64,000 nt of DNA. It comes from Mucilaginibacter sp. SJ. GTDB taxonomy: Bacteria > Bacteroidota > Bacteroidia > Sphingobacteriales > Sphingobacteriaceae. Positions 17,309-25,155 of this stretch are shown piece after piece (positions within the stretch are counted from its first letter, which is position 1; the number at the start of each line of letters is the position of its first letter). Below the pieces are notes generated by a model. That model saw only the letters and a program-made list of their open reading frames with translations, was not told where the DNA came from and searched no databases. A program made the translations under genes and the position numbers. Location: contig NZ_CP118631.1 in assembly GCF_028993635.1 (NCBI RefSeq), positions 5,828,001 through 5,892,000 on the forward strand. Direction: 5' to 3'.

Positions 17309-17384
17309 AGCAGGGAGTTTCTGTAAAAATGTAAAGCTTTCCATAAAGTGTCCGCTTTTTTAAATCGGGGGCTGCTATTTTTAC

Positions 17385-17993
17385 CTATAACCTAAGCTGG
17401 TTGTGTAAAAGGATCAATTTTGCAACAAGTATAACCGTTGGATAGTGTTTAAAATGAGGCTTAAGGTGTTTAACTGCCAGCGAGATCTGATTTTCAACCG
17501 CTCTTTTTGAAATAGACAGTCGTTCGGCAATCTCGGTGTTGCTTAATTGATTTACCCTGCTTAAAAGGAATATTTCTTTACATCTCGGAGGTAGTTTATC
17601 GAGCAATTTATCCAGGTCGGTGCTGAGTTCGTTAACTTCAAAACTGGTTTCGGCCTGATTGTATACGACACGTAAGTCATCCAGCTTTTCGTAATCTGCG
17701 ACATATTTTACCGGCGAGGTATTACTTGATTTTATAGCGTTATATACACGGTACCGTGCGGACGAGGCCAGGTAGTTTTTAAATGTAATGATTTTGAGCG
17801 CATCCCGCTTTTCCCAAATATTAACAAATATGTCGTTTACAATGCCCATGCAGGTGTCGGTATCATGCAAATAGGAAAAAGCTTTTTTATAAACCAACTC
17901 CCAGTAACGATCATAAAGCAGGGTAAACGCCTTTTTATCATGACGTTTCACCGCGGCAAATAAATCTTCATCTGATTGTTGAGTGTGGTTCAT
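17385..17993 (-). CDS. FecI-type sigma factor of PUL 1
   Basis: A 202-aa RNA polymerase sigma-70 factor of the Bacteroidota FecI-like group. Region 2: FTLLYDRYWELVYKKAFSYL, then GIVNDIFVNIWEKRDAL. Region 4: LPPRCKEIFLLSRVNQLSNT, EIAERLSISKRAVENQI. A short hydrophobic tail (YPTVILVAKLILLHNQL) follows. It is divergent from the FecR gene at 18160 with about 165 bases between. It should direct transcription of the FecR-SusC-SusD-GH31 genes when released by FecR. Confidence 0.9.
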   Translation of the reverse strand: MNHTQQSDEDLFAAVKRHDKKAFTLLYDRYWELVYKKAFSYLHDTDTCMGIVNDIFVNIWEKRDALKIITFKNYLASSARYRVYNAIKSSNTSPVKYVADYEKLDDLRVVYNQAETSFEVNELSTDLDKLLDKLPPRCKEIFLLSRVNQLSNTEIAERLSISKRAVENQISLAVKHLKPHFKHYPTVILVAKLILLHNQLRL

Positions 17994-18159
17994 GTAAAAG
18001 AATCCGGGCTAAGCTTGAACTATGCAAGGTAATAACAAAGTTTTATTGTTGAGGGATAGCCTGGTCTCATTTTGGACCGTTTGCAAAAAAGTTAAAAAAA
18101 TAAAAAAGGCGTGTGAGTTATTGCCGCGGGAGTTGTCTGTACTAATAACCGTTATAGCC

Positions 18160-19305
18160 ATGTTGTACCAGGAATTTAAAGAATTATACGAACGTTGCAC
18201 GTCGGGTAACTGTACGCTCGAGGAGCAAGAATTATTTGAAGCATATCGCGATAACTTCGATTTATCGGATATGCCCTGGATTGCGGATTTGGGTGACAGG
18301 GCTGAAATTGAGAAACGCCTGAAAACAGATCTGCATAACAGGTTATCTAAAAACCAGATAAAACCTCTTATCAGGATCCGATGGTGGGCAGCAGCGGCTG
18401 TTATTTTTGCTCTTGGAGGATTACTTGTTGTCAATAAGCATTTCGACGGAACTACTAAACCTCACGAAATGGCATCCGGCGGAAATATTGTCAAACCAGG
18501 CAGTAATAAGGCCACATTAACACTTCCGGAAGGAAAGCAAATTATCCTTAATGGTTTGCACAAAGGGCACTTGTTTACTCTTAATGATGTTGCTGTCAAT
18601 AACGATATCGATAGCAGCCTGACCTATCAGAAAACCACTGCCGGAATCTCCCGTTCATCACAGCCGTACCATATATTATCAACGCCCTTCGGTGGAAAAT
18701 ACCAGCTTACACTGGCCGATGGTACGAAGGTCTGGCTAAATGCCGGTAGTACCATTAAGTTTCCGATAAACTTCACGGGCAGGGAAAGAGTGGTTGAGCT
18801 ATCTGGCGAAGCGTATTTTGAGGTGGCCCATGATAGAACGAGGCCTTTTAAGGTGACCGCTGCCGGCCAGTTGGTACAGGTGTTGGGTACTCATTTTAAT
18901 ATCAACGCCTACCAGGACGAAAATGCAGTTAAAACCACACTGCTGCAAGGGAGCGTTAAAGTTTACGGGAAAAATCAAACTCCGGGTGTTCCTGAAGTCA
19001 TTATAAAACCCAATGAACAAGCAGTTTTCAAAAACAACCGGTTATCAAAAATAACTGTTGATGCAGAAGCGTTTGTGGCCTGGAAAGAGGGGGTGATCTT
19101 GTTTAAAAATGCAGACATTCGTGATGTAATGCGCAAAATTTCCAGGTGGTATAATGTTGAGGTGGAATATCAGGGCCAGCTGGGTAATGATACCTACAAC
19201 GGTGAGATCCCCCGGAACGCGGCTTTTTCCGAGGTGCTGAAAATCCTGAAACTTGATGATATCAAGGTAAAACAAAACGGGCGAAAGCTTATCGTCTCTC
19301 CATAG
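18160..19305 (+). CDS. FecR-type anti-sigma factor / signal transducer of PUL 1
   Basis: A 381-aa inner-membrane protein. I use ATG 18160 because MLYQEFKELYERCTSGNCTL is the usual start of this family; the open frame extends upstream without homology. There is one transmembrane helix (WWAAAAVIFALGGLLVV). The periplasmic FecR domain has FGGKYQLTLADGTKVWLNAG, VELSGEAYFEVAHD, RPFKVTAAGQLVQVLGTHFN and KTTLLQGSV. A C-terminal DUF4974-type domain includes DIRDVMRKISRWYNVEVEYQ. Known family members bind the STN domain of a SusC receptor and regulate the paired sigma factor. Confidence 0.92.
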   Translation: MLYQEFKELYERCTSGNCTLEEQELFEAYRDNFDLSDMPWIADLGDRAEIEKRLKTDLHNRLSKNQIKPLIRIRWWAAAAVIFALGGLLVVNKHFDGTTKPHEMASGGNIVKPGSNKATLTLPEGKQIILNGLHKGHLFTLNDVAVNNDIDSSLTYQKTTAGISRSSQPYHILSTPFGGKYQLTLADGTKVWLNAGSTIKFPINFTGRERVVELSGEAYFEVAHDRTRPFKVTAAGQLVQVLGTHFNINAYQDENAVKTTLLQGSVKVYGKNQTPGVPEVIIKPNEQAVFKNNRLSKITVDAEAFVAWKEGVILFKNADIRDVMRKISRWYNVEVEYQGQLGNDTYNGEIPRNAAFSEVLKILKLDDIKVKQNGRKLIVSP

Positions 19306-19419
19306 CCCCCTGCATCATCCTATAAAAGCCAATACCGATTATTAACCTCAAAACCCAATTTAAGATGAAGAAAACAGATACTTAAAAGCTCCCTTTAAAA
19401 ATTCTCATCCATAAAAAAT

Positions 19420-19463
19420 GCCGGAAGTGCTTCCAACACTGCCGGCAGGTTCCGCTTGCGCGG
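19420..19463 (+). promoter_or_regulatory. Paired stem-loops between fecR and susC (PUL 1)
   Basis: Hairpin 1 pairs GCCGGAAGTG with CACTGCCGGC (small internal mismatch). Hairpin 2 is CCGC-TTGC-GCGG. The same arrangement with similar sequence occurs at 34532-34576 in PUL 2, also between fecR and susC. There is no T-run directly after, so it is more likely a leader or attenuator structure than a simple terminator. Confidence 0.5.
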
Positions 19464-19536
19464 TAGTTTCTGGATCAGAGATTAATAGAAAACCAGCACA
19501 GTTCAATTTTAATCAAACCAAAAACCTAACGAAACT

Positions 19537-22500
19537 ATGAAAATTAATCTACGTAGTTTGAAAAACTGCGAATTTCTGTTTTTAAGTCGAAGAACATTTT
19601 TAGTGATGAAGCTAATTATTTTGTTAACTATCGCTTTTGCTTTACAGGTTAAAGCGGATGTGTTCGCCCAAAAGATCACCCTGTCCGAAAACGGGGTATC
19701 GCTCGAAAAAGTATTAAAAGATATCAATAAGCAAAGCGGCTACACTTTCTTTTATAAAAATAAGCTGCTGCAAAATTCTCCATCAGTATCCATCAATGTT
19801 AAAGATGCCGACATTAAAGAGGTACTTGATATTTTATTAAAGGGTCAGCCGCTTTCCTACAGTTTTGCCGAAAAAACCATTGTCATTAAGGGCAATGGTG
19901 AAAGCATTGAACCTGATCTCAATAAAAATAAAGCGGTCATAGCTAATATTGAGGTTAAAGGAACCGTGGTAGATGAGGCCGGCAGACCTTTACCCGGTGC
20001 TTCGGTAAAAATTAAAGGAACTGGGCAGGGGATGACCACCAATGAAAAGGGCGAGTTTGTGTTTAAGAATATACCAGACAATAGTACACTCGTCATCTCT
20101 TTCATAGGCTATACTACCAAAGAAGTTCAGGCTGCGAAGGACCTTGGCATTATCGCCCTTGTTCCGGGTACAGGCCTTCAGGAAATTGTTGTAGTAGGTT
20201 ACGGAACCCAGCGTAAGGAACGCGTTACCGGTTCGATCGTATCTGTCGGTACTAAGGAGCTGCAACAAAGCCCGGTCGCCAATTTAAGCAACGCGCTTGC
20301 CGGTCGTTTACCTGGCTTGTTGACCGTTCAAAACAGCGGTGAGCCGGGTGCCGATGGTTCGTCTCTGAACATCAGGGGCTTCGGTACGACTAACAATTCT
20401 GCTCCACTGGTTTTGGTTGATGGTATCCAAAGGGACTTTAGTGGCATAGATGCCAATGAGGTAGAAAATGTAAGCATCCTTAAAGATGCGGCTTCAACCG
20501 CTATTTATGGTATACAAGGTGCCAACGGGGTGGTGCTCGTTACTACTAAACGCGGAAAAATAGGAACATCCCGCATATCGGCGACCGCTCAAAATGGCTG
20601 GCAGTCTCCAACCTCTTTACCGCAGTATGTTGATTCATATACCGGCCGCAAACTCTATAAAGAAGGTTTGATAAATGATGGTCTTTTTGCAGATACCAGC
20701 GCTTATACCGATGTTTTGCTGAATAAATACCGAGACCGCAGCTATCCGGCCTATCAATATTTATATCCTAATGTGAACTGGACAAAAACGATGCTGAAGC
20801 CGTTTTCCTACCTGTCGCAAGGTAATTTGAACGTCACGGGCGGCACCGAAAAAACAAGATATTTTATCTCGTTATCCTATCTGCAGCAAAACGGCCTTTA
20901 TAATTATGAAGATGCGGTAAGCCAGTACGATATCCAGGCCATAACCCATAAATATAATTTCCGCTCTAACATCGACCTGAATCTTACCAAAAACCTGTCG
21001 ATGGAACTGAACCTTGGTGCTATTGTTTATGACAGAAATTATCCCGGAGCAAATGCCTCACAGATATTTAATGATATCAAACAAACACCCGCATGGTATT
21101 ATCCAATAACCAATCCGGATGGTTCGCCGGGTGCCGCGCCCAATACTAATCAATCACCGTATGTTGATCTGACACAGTCAGGTTACCAACGGAACTTTGA
21201 AACCGCCCTTCAATCTACAGCCGGCTTTAAGTGGGATCTGGGCTGGTTAACCAAAGGTTTGAGCACACGTGTAAGGTTATCGTTTGATAACGATAACTTC
21301 CGGAATGTAAACAGGCCGCTATCCAACATCACTTACCAATATTTACTGAACCAGGGCGTTGCCGATACGGAGACCGACCTGGCAGCCAATGGCCATTATG
21401 TGATTGTAAATAATGGTACCGGTACGCTTGATTACCTGGTGAACGCCAACGGATCACGACGCACTGTATTGGAGGCTTATTTGAACTACGACCGCGATTT
21501 TGGCAAGCATTCGGTAAAAGCGATGGCTATTTACAACCAGTCGAGTTTTTTTGATGCTGTGGGTGGTGGTGTAGGAAACGCGAGGGCGGGGCTGCCCTAT
21601 AAATACCAGGGTGTTTTAGGCCGCGCGGCATATGCTTATGACGACCGTTATCTCGCCGAGTTTAATTTTGGCTATAACGGCTCAGAGAACTTTGCCGAAG
21701 GGCACCGGTTTGGTTTCTTCCCCGCTGTTTCGGCAGGCTGGATAGTATCAAACGAACATTTTATTAAAGATAACCCTTCGCTCAGCTTTATCGATCAAAT
21801 TAAATTGCGGGGATCATACGGTATTGTTGGTAACGATAAAATAGGCTCGAGCAGGTTCCTCTACCTGAGTTCGTGGGTAACGGGCGACTCGTACAGGTTC
21901 GGGTTTAACAGCAACGGGAACAGTTATACCGGTTACCTGGAAGGTCAGGCCGGCAATACCTTATTAACCTGGGAACGCTCAAAAAAAACAAACCTGGGAC
22001 TCGACCTGAGTTTATGGAAAGGGATGTTCTCGCTTTCAGCCGATGTTTTTAAGGAGCGCCGCAATAATATCCTGGCCACCTCGCAACTGATCCCCTCGTT
22101 TATAGGCTTGCCGCAAATACCGGCGGTTAACGCGGGCATAACAGATAACAGGGGGTATGAGATTTCATTGAGCCACAGGCACGAGTTTGGCAAAAAACAG
22201 GGATATAGCATTACTGTTAATTACGCTTACGCAACCAATAAGATTTTGTTTTATGCCCAGCCCGATTACCCGGGCCGTGAGTGGCAGGCTTTAAAGGGCA
22301 CAAGCATTAACCAGATCTACGGTTACACGGCCCTCGGCTTGTTTAAAAGTCAGCAGGATATTGACAATAGCCCATCACAGGCAAGCCTTGGTGTTACCAA
22401 ACCGGGTGATATTAAGTATAAAGACCTGAACGGGGATAAGGTGATTAACAGTCTTGATGCCGGTTATCTCCCGGGAAAAGTGGCCAACCCCAAATCACAA

Positions 22501-22974
22501 TTTGGCGTGGCGCTGGGCTATCATTATGCCAATTTTGATTTGAGCGTCCTTTTTCAAGGCGGTTTGGGGGGCTCCACTTTATTGTCGGGATCTGGGGTTT
22601 ATGCCTTTTCGCGCTTTGCCAGTTCGCTGGTACAGGTGGTTGATAACCACTGGGTGGCCTCAAATCCCGATGCCAATTATATGTTCCCGCGTATTTCATC
22701 GGCCGATAACGTGAACAATCAGCAAGCTTCCACCTTTTGGATCTATTCATCAAATTACCTGCGCTTAAAAACTGTTGAACTGGGTTATACCTTACCCACA
22801 ACATGGATGAAAAGGATAGGGATAGAGAATGCCCGCGTCTTTGTTAACGGCATTAACCTGTTAACCTGGAGCAAGCTAAAAGATTTCAATTTCGATCCGG
22901 AAATTGGTAACAACGGTACCGGAACTTATCCGCAGCAAAAAGTGATCAACGCGGGTTTAAGATTTACATTTTAA
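19537..22974 (+). CDS. SusC/RagA-family TonB-linked receptor with STN domain (PUL 1)
   Basis: A 1145-aa outer-membrane oligosaccharide importer. A long leader precedes the signal peptide (LIILLTIAFALQVKADVFAQ). Domains in order: STN (SLEKVLKDINKQSGYTFFYK, about residues 55-120), carboxypeptidase-D-like domain (DEAGRPLPGASVKIKGTGQG, about 140-215), TonB-box/plug start (LQEIVVVGYGTQRKERVTGS), plug with the SusC signature (NEVENVSILKDAASTAIYGI, QGANGVVLVTTKRG), then the 22-strand barrel ending in INAGLRFTF with terminal Phe. The STN domain means it signals to the FecR at 18160. Its partner SusD follows after 10 bases. Confidence 0.95.
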   Translation: MKINLRSLKNCEFLFLSRRTFLVMKLIILLTIAFALQVKADVFAQKITLSENGVSLEKVLKDINKQSGYTFFYKNKLLQNSPSVSINVKDADIKEVLDILLKGQPLSYSFAEKTIVIKGNGESIEPDLNKNKAVIANIEVKGTVVDEAGRPLPGASVKIKGTGQGMTTNEKGEFVFKNIPDNSTLVISFIGYTTKEVQAAKDLGIIALVPGTGLQEIVVVGYGTQRKERVTGSIVSVGTKELQQSPVANLSNALAGRLPGLLTVQNSGEPGADGSSLNIRGFGTTNNSAPLVLVDGIQRDFSGIDANEVENVSILKDAASTAIYGIQGANGVVLVTTKRGKIGTSRISATAQNGWQSPTSLPQYVDSYTGRKLYKEGLINDGLFADTSAYTDVLLNKYRDRSYPAYQYLYPNVNWTKTMLKPFSYLSQGNLNVTGGTEKTRYFISLSYLQQNGLYNYEDAVSQYDIQAITHKYNFRSNIDLNLTKNLSMELNLGAIVYDRNYPGANASQIFNDIKQTPAWYYPITNPDGSPGAAPNTNQSPYVDLTQSGYQRNFETALQSTAGFKWDLGWLTKGLSTRVRLSFDNDNFRNVNRPLSNITYQYLLNQGVADTETDLAANGHYVIVNNGTGTLDYLVNANGSRRTVLEAYLNYDRDFGKHSVKAMAIYNQSSFFDAVGGGVGNARAGLPYKYQGVLGRAAYAYDDRYLAEFNFGYNGSENFAEGHRFGFFPAVSAGWIVSNEHFIKDNPSLSFIDQIKLRGSYGIVGNDKIGSSRFLYLSSWVTGDSYRFGFNSNGNSYTGYLEGQAGNTLLTWERSKKTNLGLDLSLWKGMFSLSADVFKERRNNILATSQLIPSFIGLPQIPAVNAGITDNRGYEISLSHRHEFGKKQGYSITVNYAYATNKILFYAQPDYPGREWQALKGTSINQIYGYTALGLFKSQQDIDNSPSQASLGVTKPGDIKYKDLNGDKVINSLDAGYLPGKVANPKSQFGVALGYHYANFDLSVLFQGGLGGSTLLSGSGVYAFSRFASSLVQVVDNHWVASNPDANYMFPRISSADNVNNQQASTFWIYSSNYLRLKTVELGYTLPTTWMKRIGIENARVFVNGINLLTWSKLKDFNFDPEIGNNGTGTYPQQKVINAGLRFTF

Positions 22975-22984
22975 AATATTCAAC

Positions 22985-24853
22985 ATGAAAAGCAACAAAT
23001 TCATATACCTGTTTTTAATTGCCTGCATTTCTGTGGTTTCCTGCAAAAAATATCTTAACGTGGTACCAACAGAGCTGGTTACGCAGGATGCGGTTTTTAA
23101 TAATATCCAAAACGCCGAAGGTGCATGGAACCATTTATACGCATCGCTCAACAATAACGATATACAGTTCATTTACGGAGGGGGAACGGTTTTAGGAGCC
23201 TGTACTGATGAATGTAAAAACCATTGGGAAAATGTGCCCGAATTACCGTTTAATTCAGGTGCATGGAACGCTACCAATAACTCGCTTGATATCTGGGGCA
23301 GGGCTTACCAGTATATCCGTTCTGCAAATATTTTCCTGGCAAATATTGATAAAACGCCCGTTCCTGCTTCGAGGAGTGATTACTACACGCCGCGCATTCC
23401 GCTGTACAAGGCGGAAGCGAGGTTTCTGCGTGCTAATCAATATTTTGAATTATTCCGAAGATACGGCGCCGTCCCTTTAATCAATACAGTTTTAGCCACA
23501 ACAGATCCGGCGGCCACCACCACAACAAGGAACACCGTTGATGATGTGGTTAAATTTATCACCTCGGAATGCGACGCCATTGCTGAAATTCTACCGGTAA
23601 ATTATGCCAGTGGTTCGGCAGATTATGGGCGGATAACCAAGGGTGCGGCGTTAGCATTAAAGGCCCGTACTTTACTTTATGCAGCCAGCCCTTTATTTAA
23701 CGGGAACACGATGTATGCCGGTATTAAAAATGCCGATGGAACACAGTTGTTCCCTCAGTCCTATGATAACAATAAATGGCTGCTGGCGGCCAACGCAGCC
23801 AAAGCGGTGCTAAACCTGAATGTTTATTCACTATCCAATCCCAACCCGTCAAACCCTGTTGATAACTATGCGCAGTTGTTTTTTACCAGGAATTATGATG
23901 AGATCATATTGCCGTATATTATGGGGAACAACAGGAATTTCGAAGGTAATTATTTGCCTAACGGCCGGGATGCCAATGCCGTTAACGGCAACGGAAAAAT
24001 GAGCGTGTTCCAGGAGTTGGTTGATTCGTACGAAATGAATAACGGCAGGCCAATAACGGACCCTCAATCGGGTTATCAGGCTACGGGCTTTTGGAATGGC
24101 GAGTTATGGGACGGTGTAAGGAATACGCCTGTGTCCAATATATCAAACATGTATAAAAACAGGGATCCCCGTTTTTACGCTACTATATTTTTTCAGTACG
24201 ACGTTTGGAATTATACGAATAATGCGAGGCCTTTGAAATTTGCCTGGTTTGGCAATAACGGCGGTGGTTGCGACGGATGGCCGAAACCTGGCACCAACTG
24301 CGAAACAGGTTACAACTGGCGTAAATGGGCCGATCCTAATGTTAATCTAAAAGGTGGTGGCGACGCCAACCGTAACTTTCCGGTTATCCGTCTGGCCGAG
24401 ATCTATTTGATCTATGCTGAGGCTATGAATGAATATTTAGCTGCGCCAAACAGCGATGTGTATAACGCTGTAAACGCCGTACGCAGCCGGGTATCTATGC
24501 CGGGTTTACCCATCATCGCGGCTGATAATACCAAAGAAGGTATGCGGAAAAGGATCCAAAATGAAAGACGTGTGGAGTTTGCCTTTGAAAATCAGCGTTT
24601 TTGGGATGTTCGTCGCTGGTTGATAGCTAAAACGGTGGACAACGGCAATATGCACGGCATGAACGCGAGGCCTACACCTGGAGAGTTGAACGCTACCGGT
24701 TTAGATCCTAATAGTGAAGCCGCGGGTGTTGCAGTGTTTTATAAAACGGTGGTAGACCAAACCCGTGTTTTTGCCGACAGGCATTACCTGATGCCAATAC
24801 CTCAGACCGAGATCAATATCGACCCGGCACTGGTACAAAATTATGGTTGGTAA
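22985..24853 (+). CDS. SusD/RagB-family surface glycan-binding lipoprotein (PUL 1)
   Basis: A 622-aa lipoprotein. The lipobox is ISVVSC with Cys20 as lipid site, followed by KKYLNVVPTELVT, the usual SusD start. An N-terminal TPR-like part includes LYKAEARFLRANQYFELFRR with YGAVPLI. The C-terminal SusD signature is RNFPVIRLAEIYLIYAEAMN, followed by ERRVEFAFENQRFWDVRRW, and the protein ends HYLMPIPQTEIN. It caps the SusC barrel at 19537 and captures the glycan. A hairpin at 24937-24972 separates it from the GH31 gene. Confidence 0.95.
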   Translation: MKSNKFIYLFLIACISVVSCKKYLNVVPTELVTQDAVFNNIQNAEGAWNHLYASLNNNDIQFIYGGGTVLGACTDECKNHWENVPELPFNSGAWNATNNSLDIWGRAYQYIRSANIFLANIDKTPVPASRSDYYTPRIPLYKAEARFLRANQYFELFRRYGAVPLINTVLATTDPAATTTTRNTVDDVVKFITSECDAIAEILPVNYASGSADYGRITKGAALALKARTLLYAASPLFNGNTMYAGIKNADGTQLFPQSYDNNKWLLAANAAKAVLNLNVYSLSNPNPSNPVDNYAQLFFTRNYDEIILPYIMGNNRNFEGNYLPNGRDANAVNGNGKMSVFQELVDSYEMNNGRPITDPQSGYQATGFWNGELWDGVRNTPVSNISNMYKNRDPRFYATIFFQYDVWNYTNNARPLKFAWFGNNGGGCDGWPKPGTNCETGYNWRKWADPNVNLKGGGDANRNFPVIRLAEIYLIYAEAMNEYLAAPNSDVYNAVNAVRSRVSMPGLPIIAADNTKEGMRKRIQNERRVEFAFENQRFWDVRRWLIAKTVDNGNMHGMNARPTPGELNATGLDPNSEAAGVAVFYKTVVDQTRVFADRHYLMPIPQTEINIDPALVQNYGW

Positions 24854-24936
24854 CCTAAACTCTTATACCGGCTGACCCGCTTTTACCTTCGGTTTTAAAA
24901 TAACAGCAGTGTAAAAGATAAAGCCGGGACGGCTAA

Positions 24937-24972
24937 CTAAAGCGGTTGTTTTGAATAAGACAATCGCTTTAG
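24937..24972 (+). repeat. Stable 13-bp hairpin between susD and GH31
   Basis: CTAAAGCGGTTGT pairs with ACAATCGCTTTAG (one G-U) around a 10-base loop. No T-run follows. A smaller hairpin with the same TAAAGCGG core lies after the GH31 gene (27858-27877). It could be a processing or stability element that separates expression of susCD from the enzyme gene. The rest of 24854-25155 shows nothing else notable. Confidence 0.5.
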
Positions 24973-25155
24973 CCTGGCCGTTGCTAAACGAAAGGTAAAC
25001 GACAGGATACCTGCTATTAATTTTAGCTCACCCTTGTTTTTTTAATATTAAACAAAACCGGATTCTTTAAACCGGAAAGCTATTGTATGCCCGTTCATAA
25101 CTGCTCGTCAGTTATATAAATACATAATCTGGCCGGATACGCCCGTTCAGCTCTT

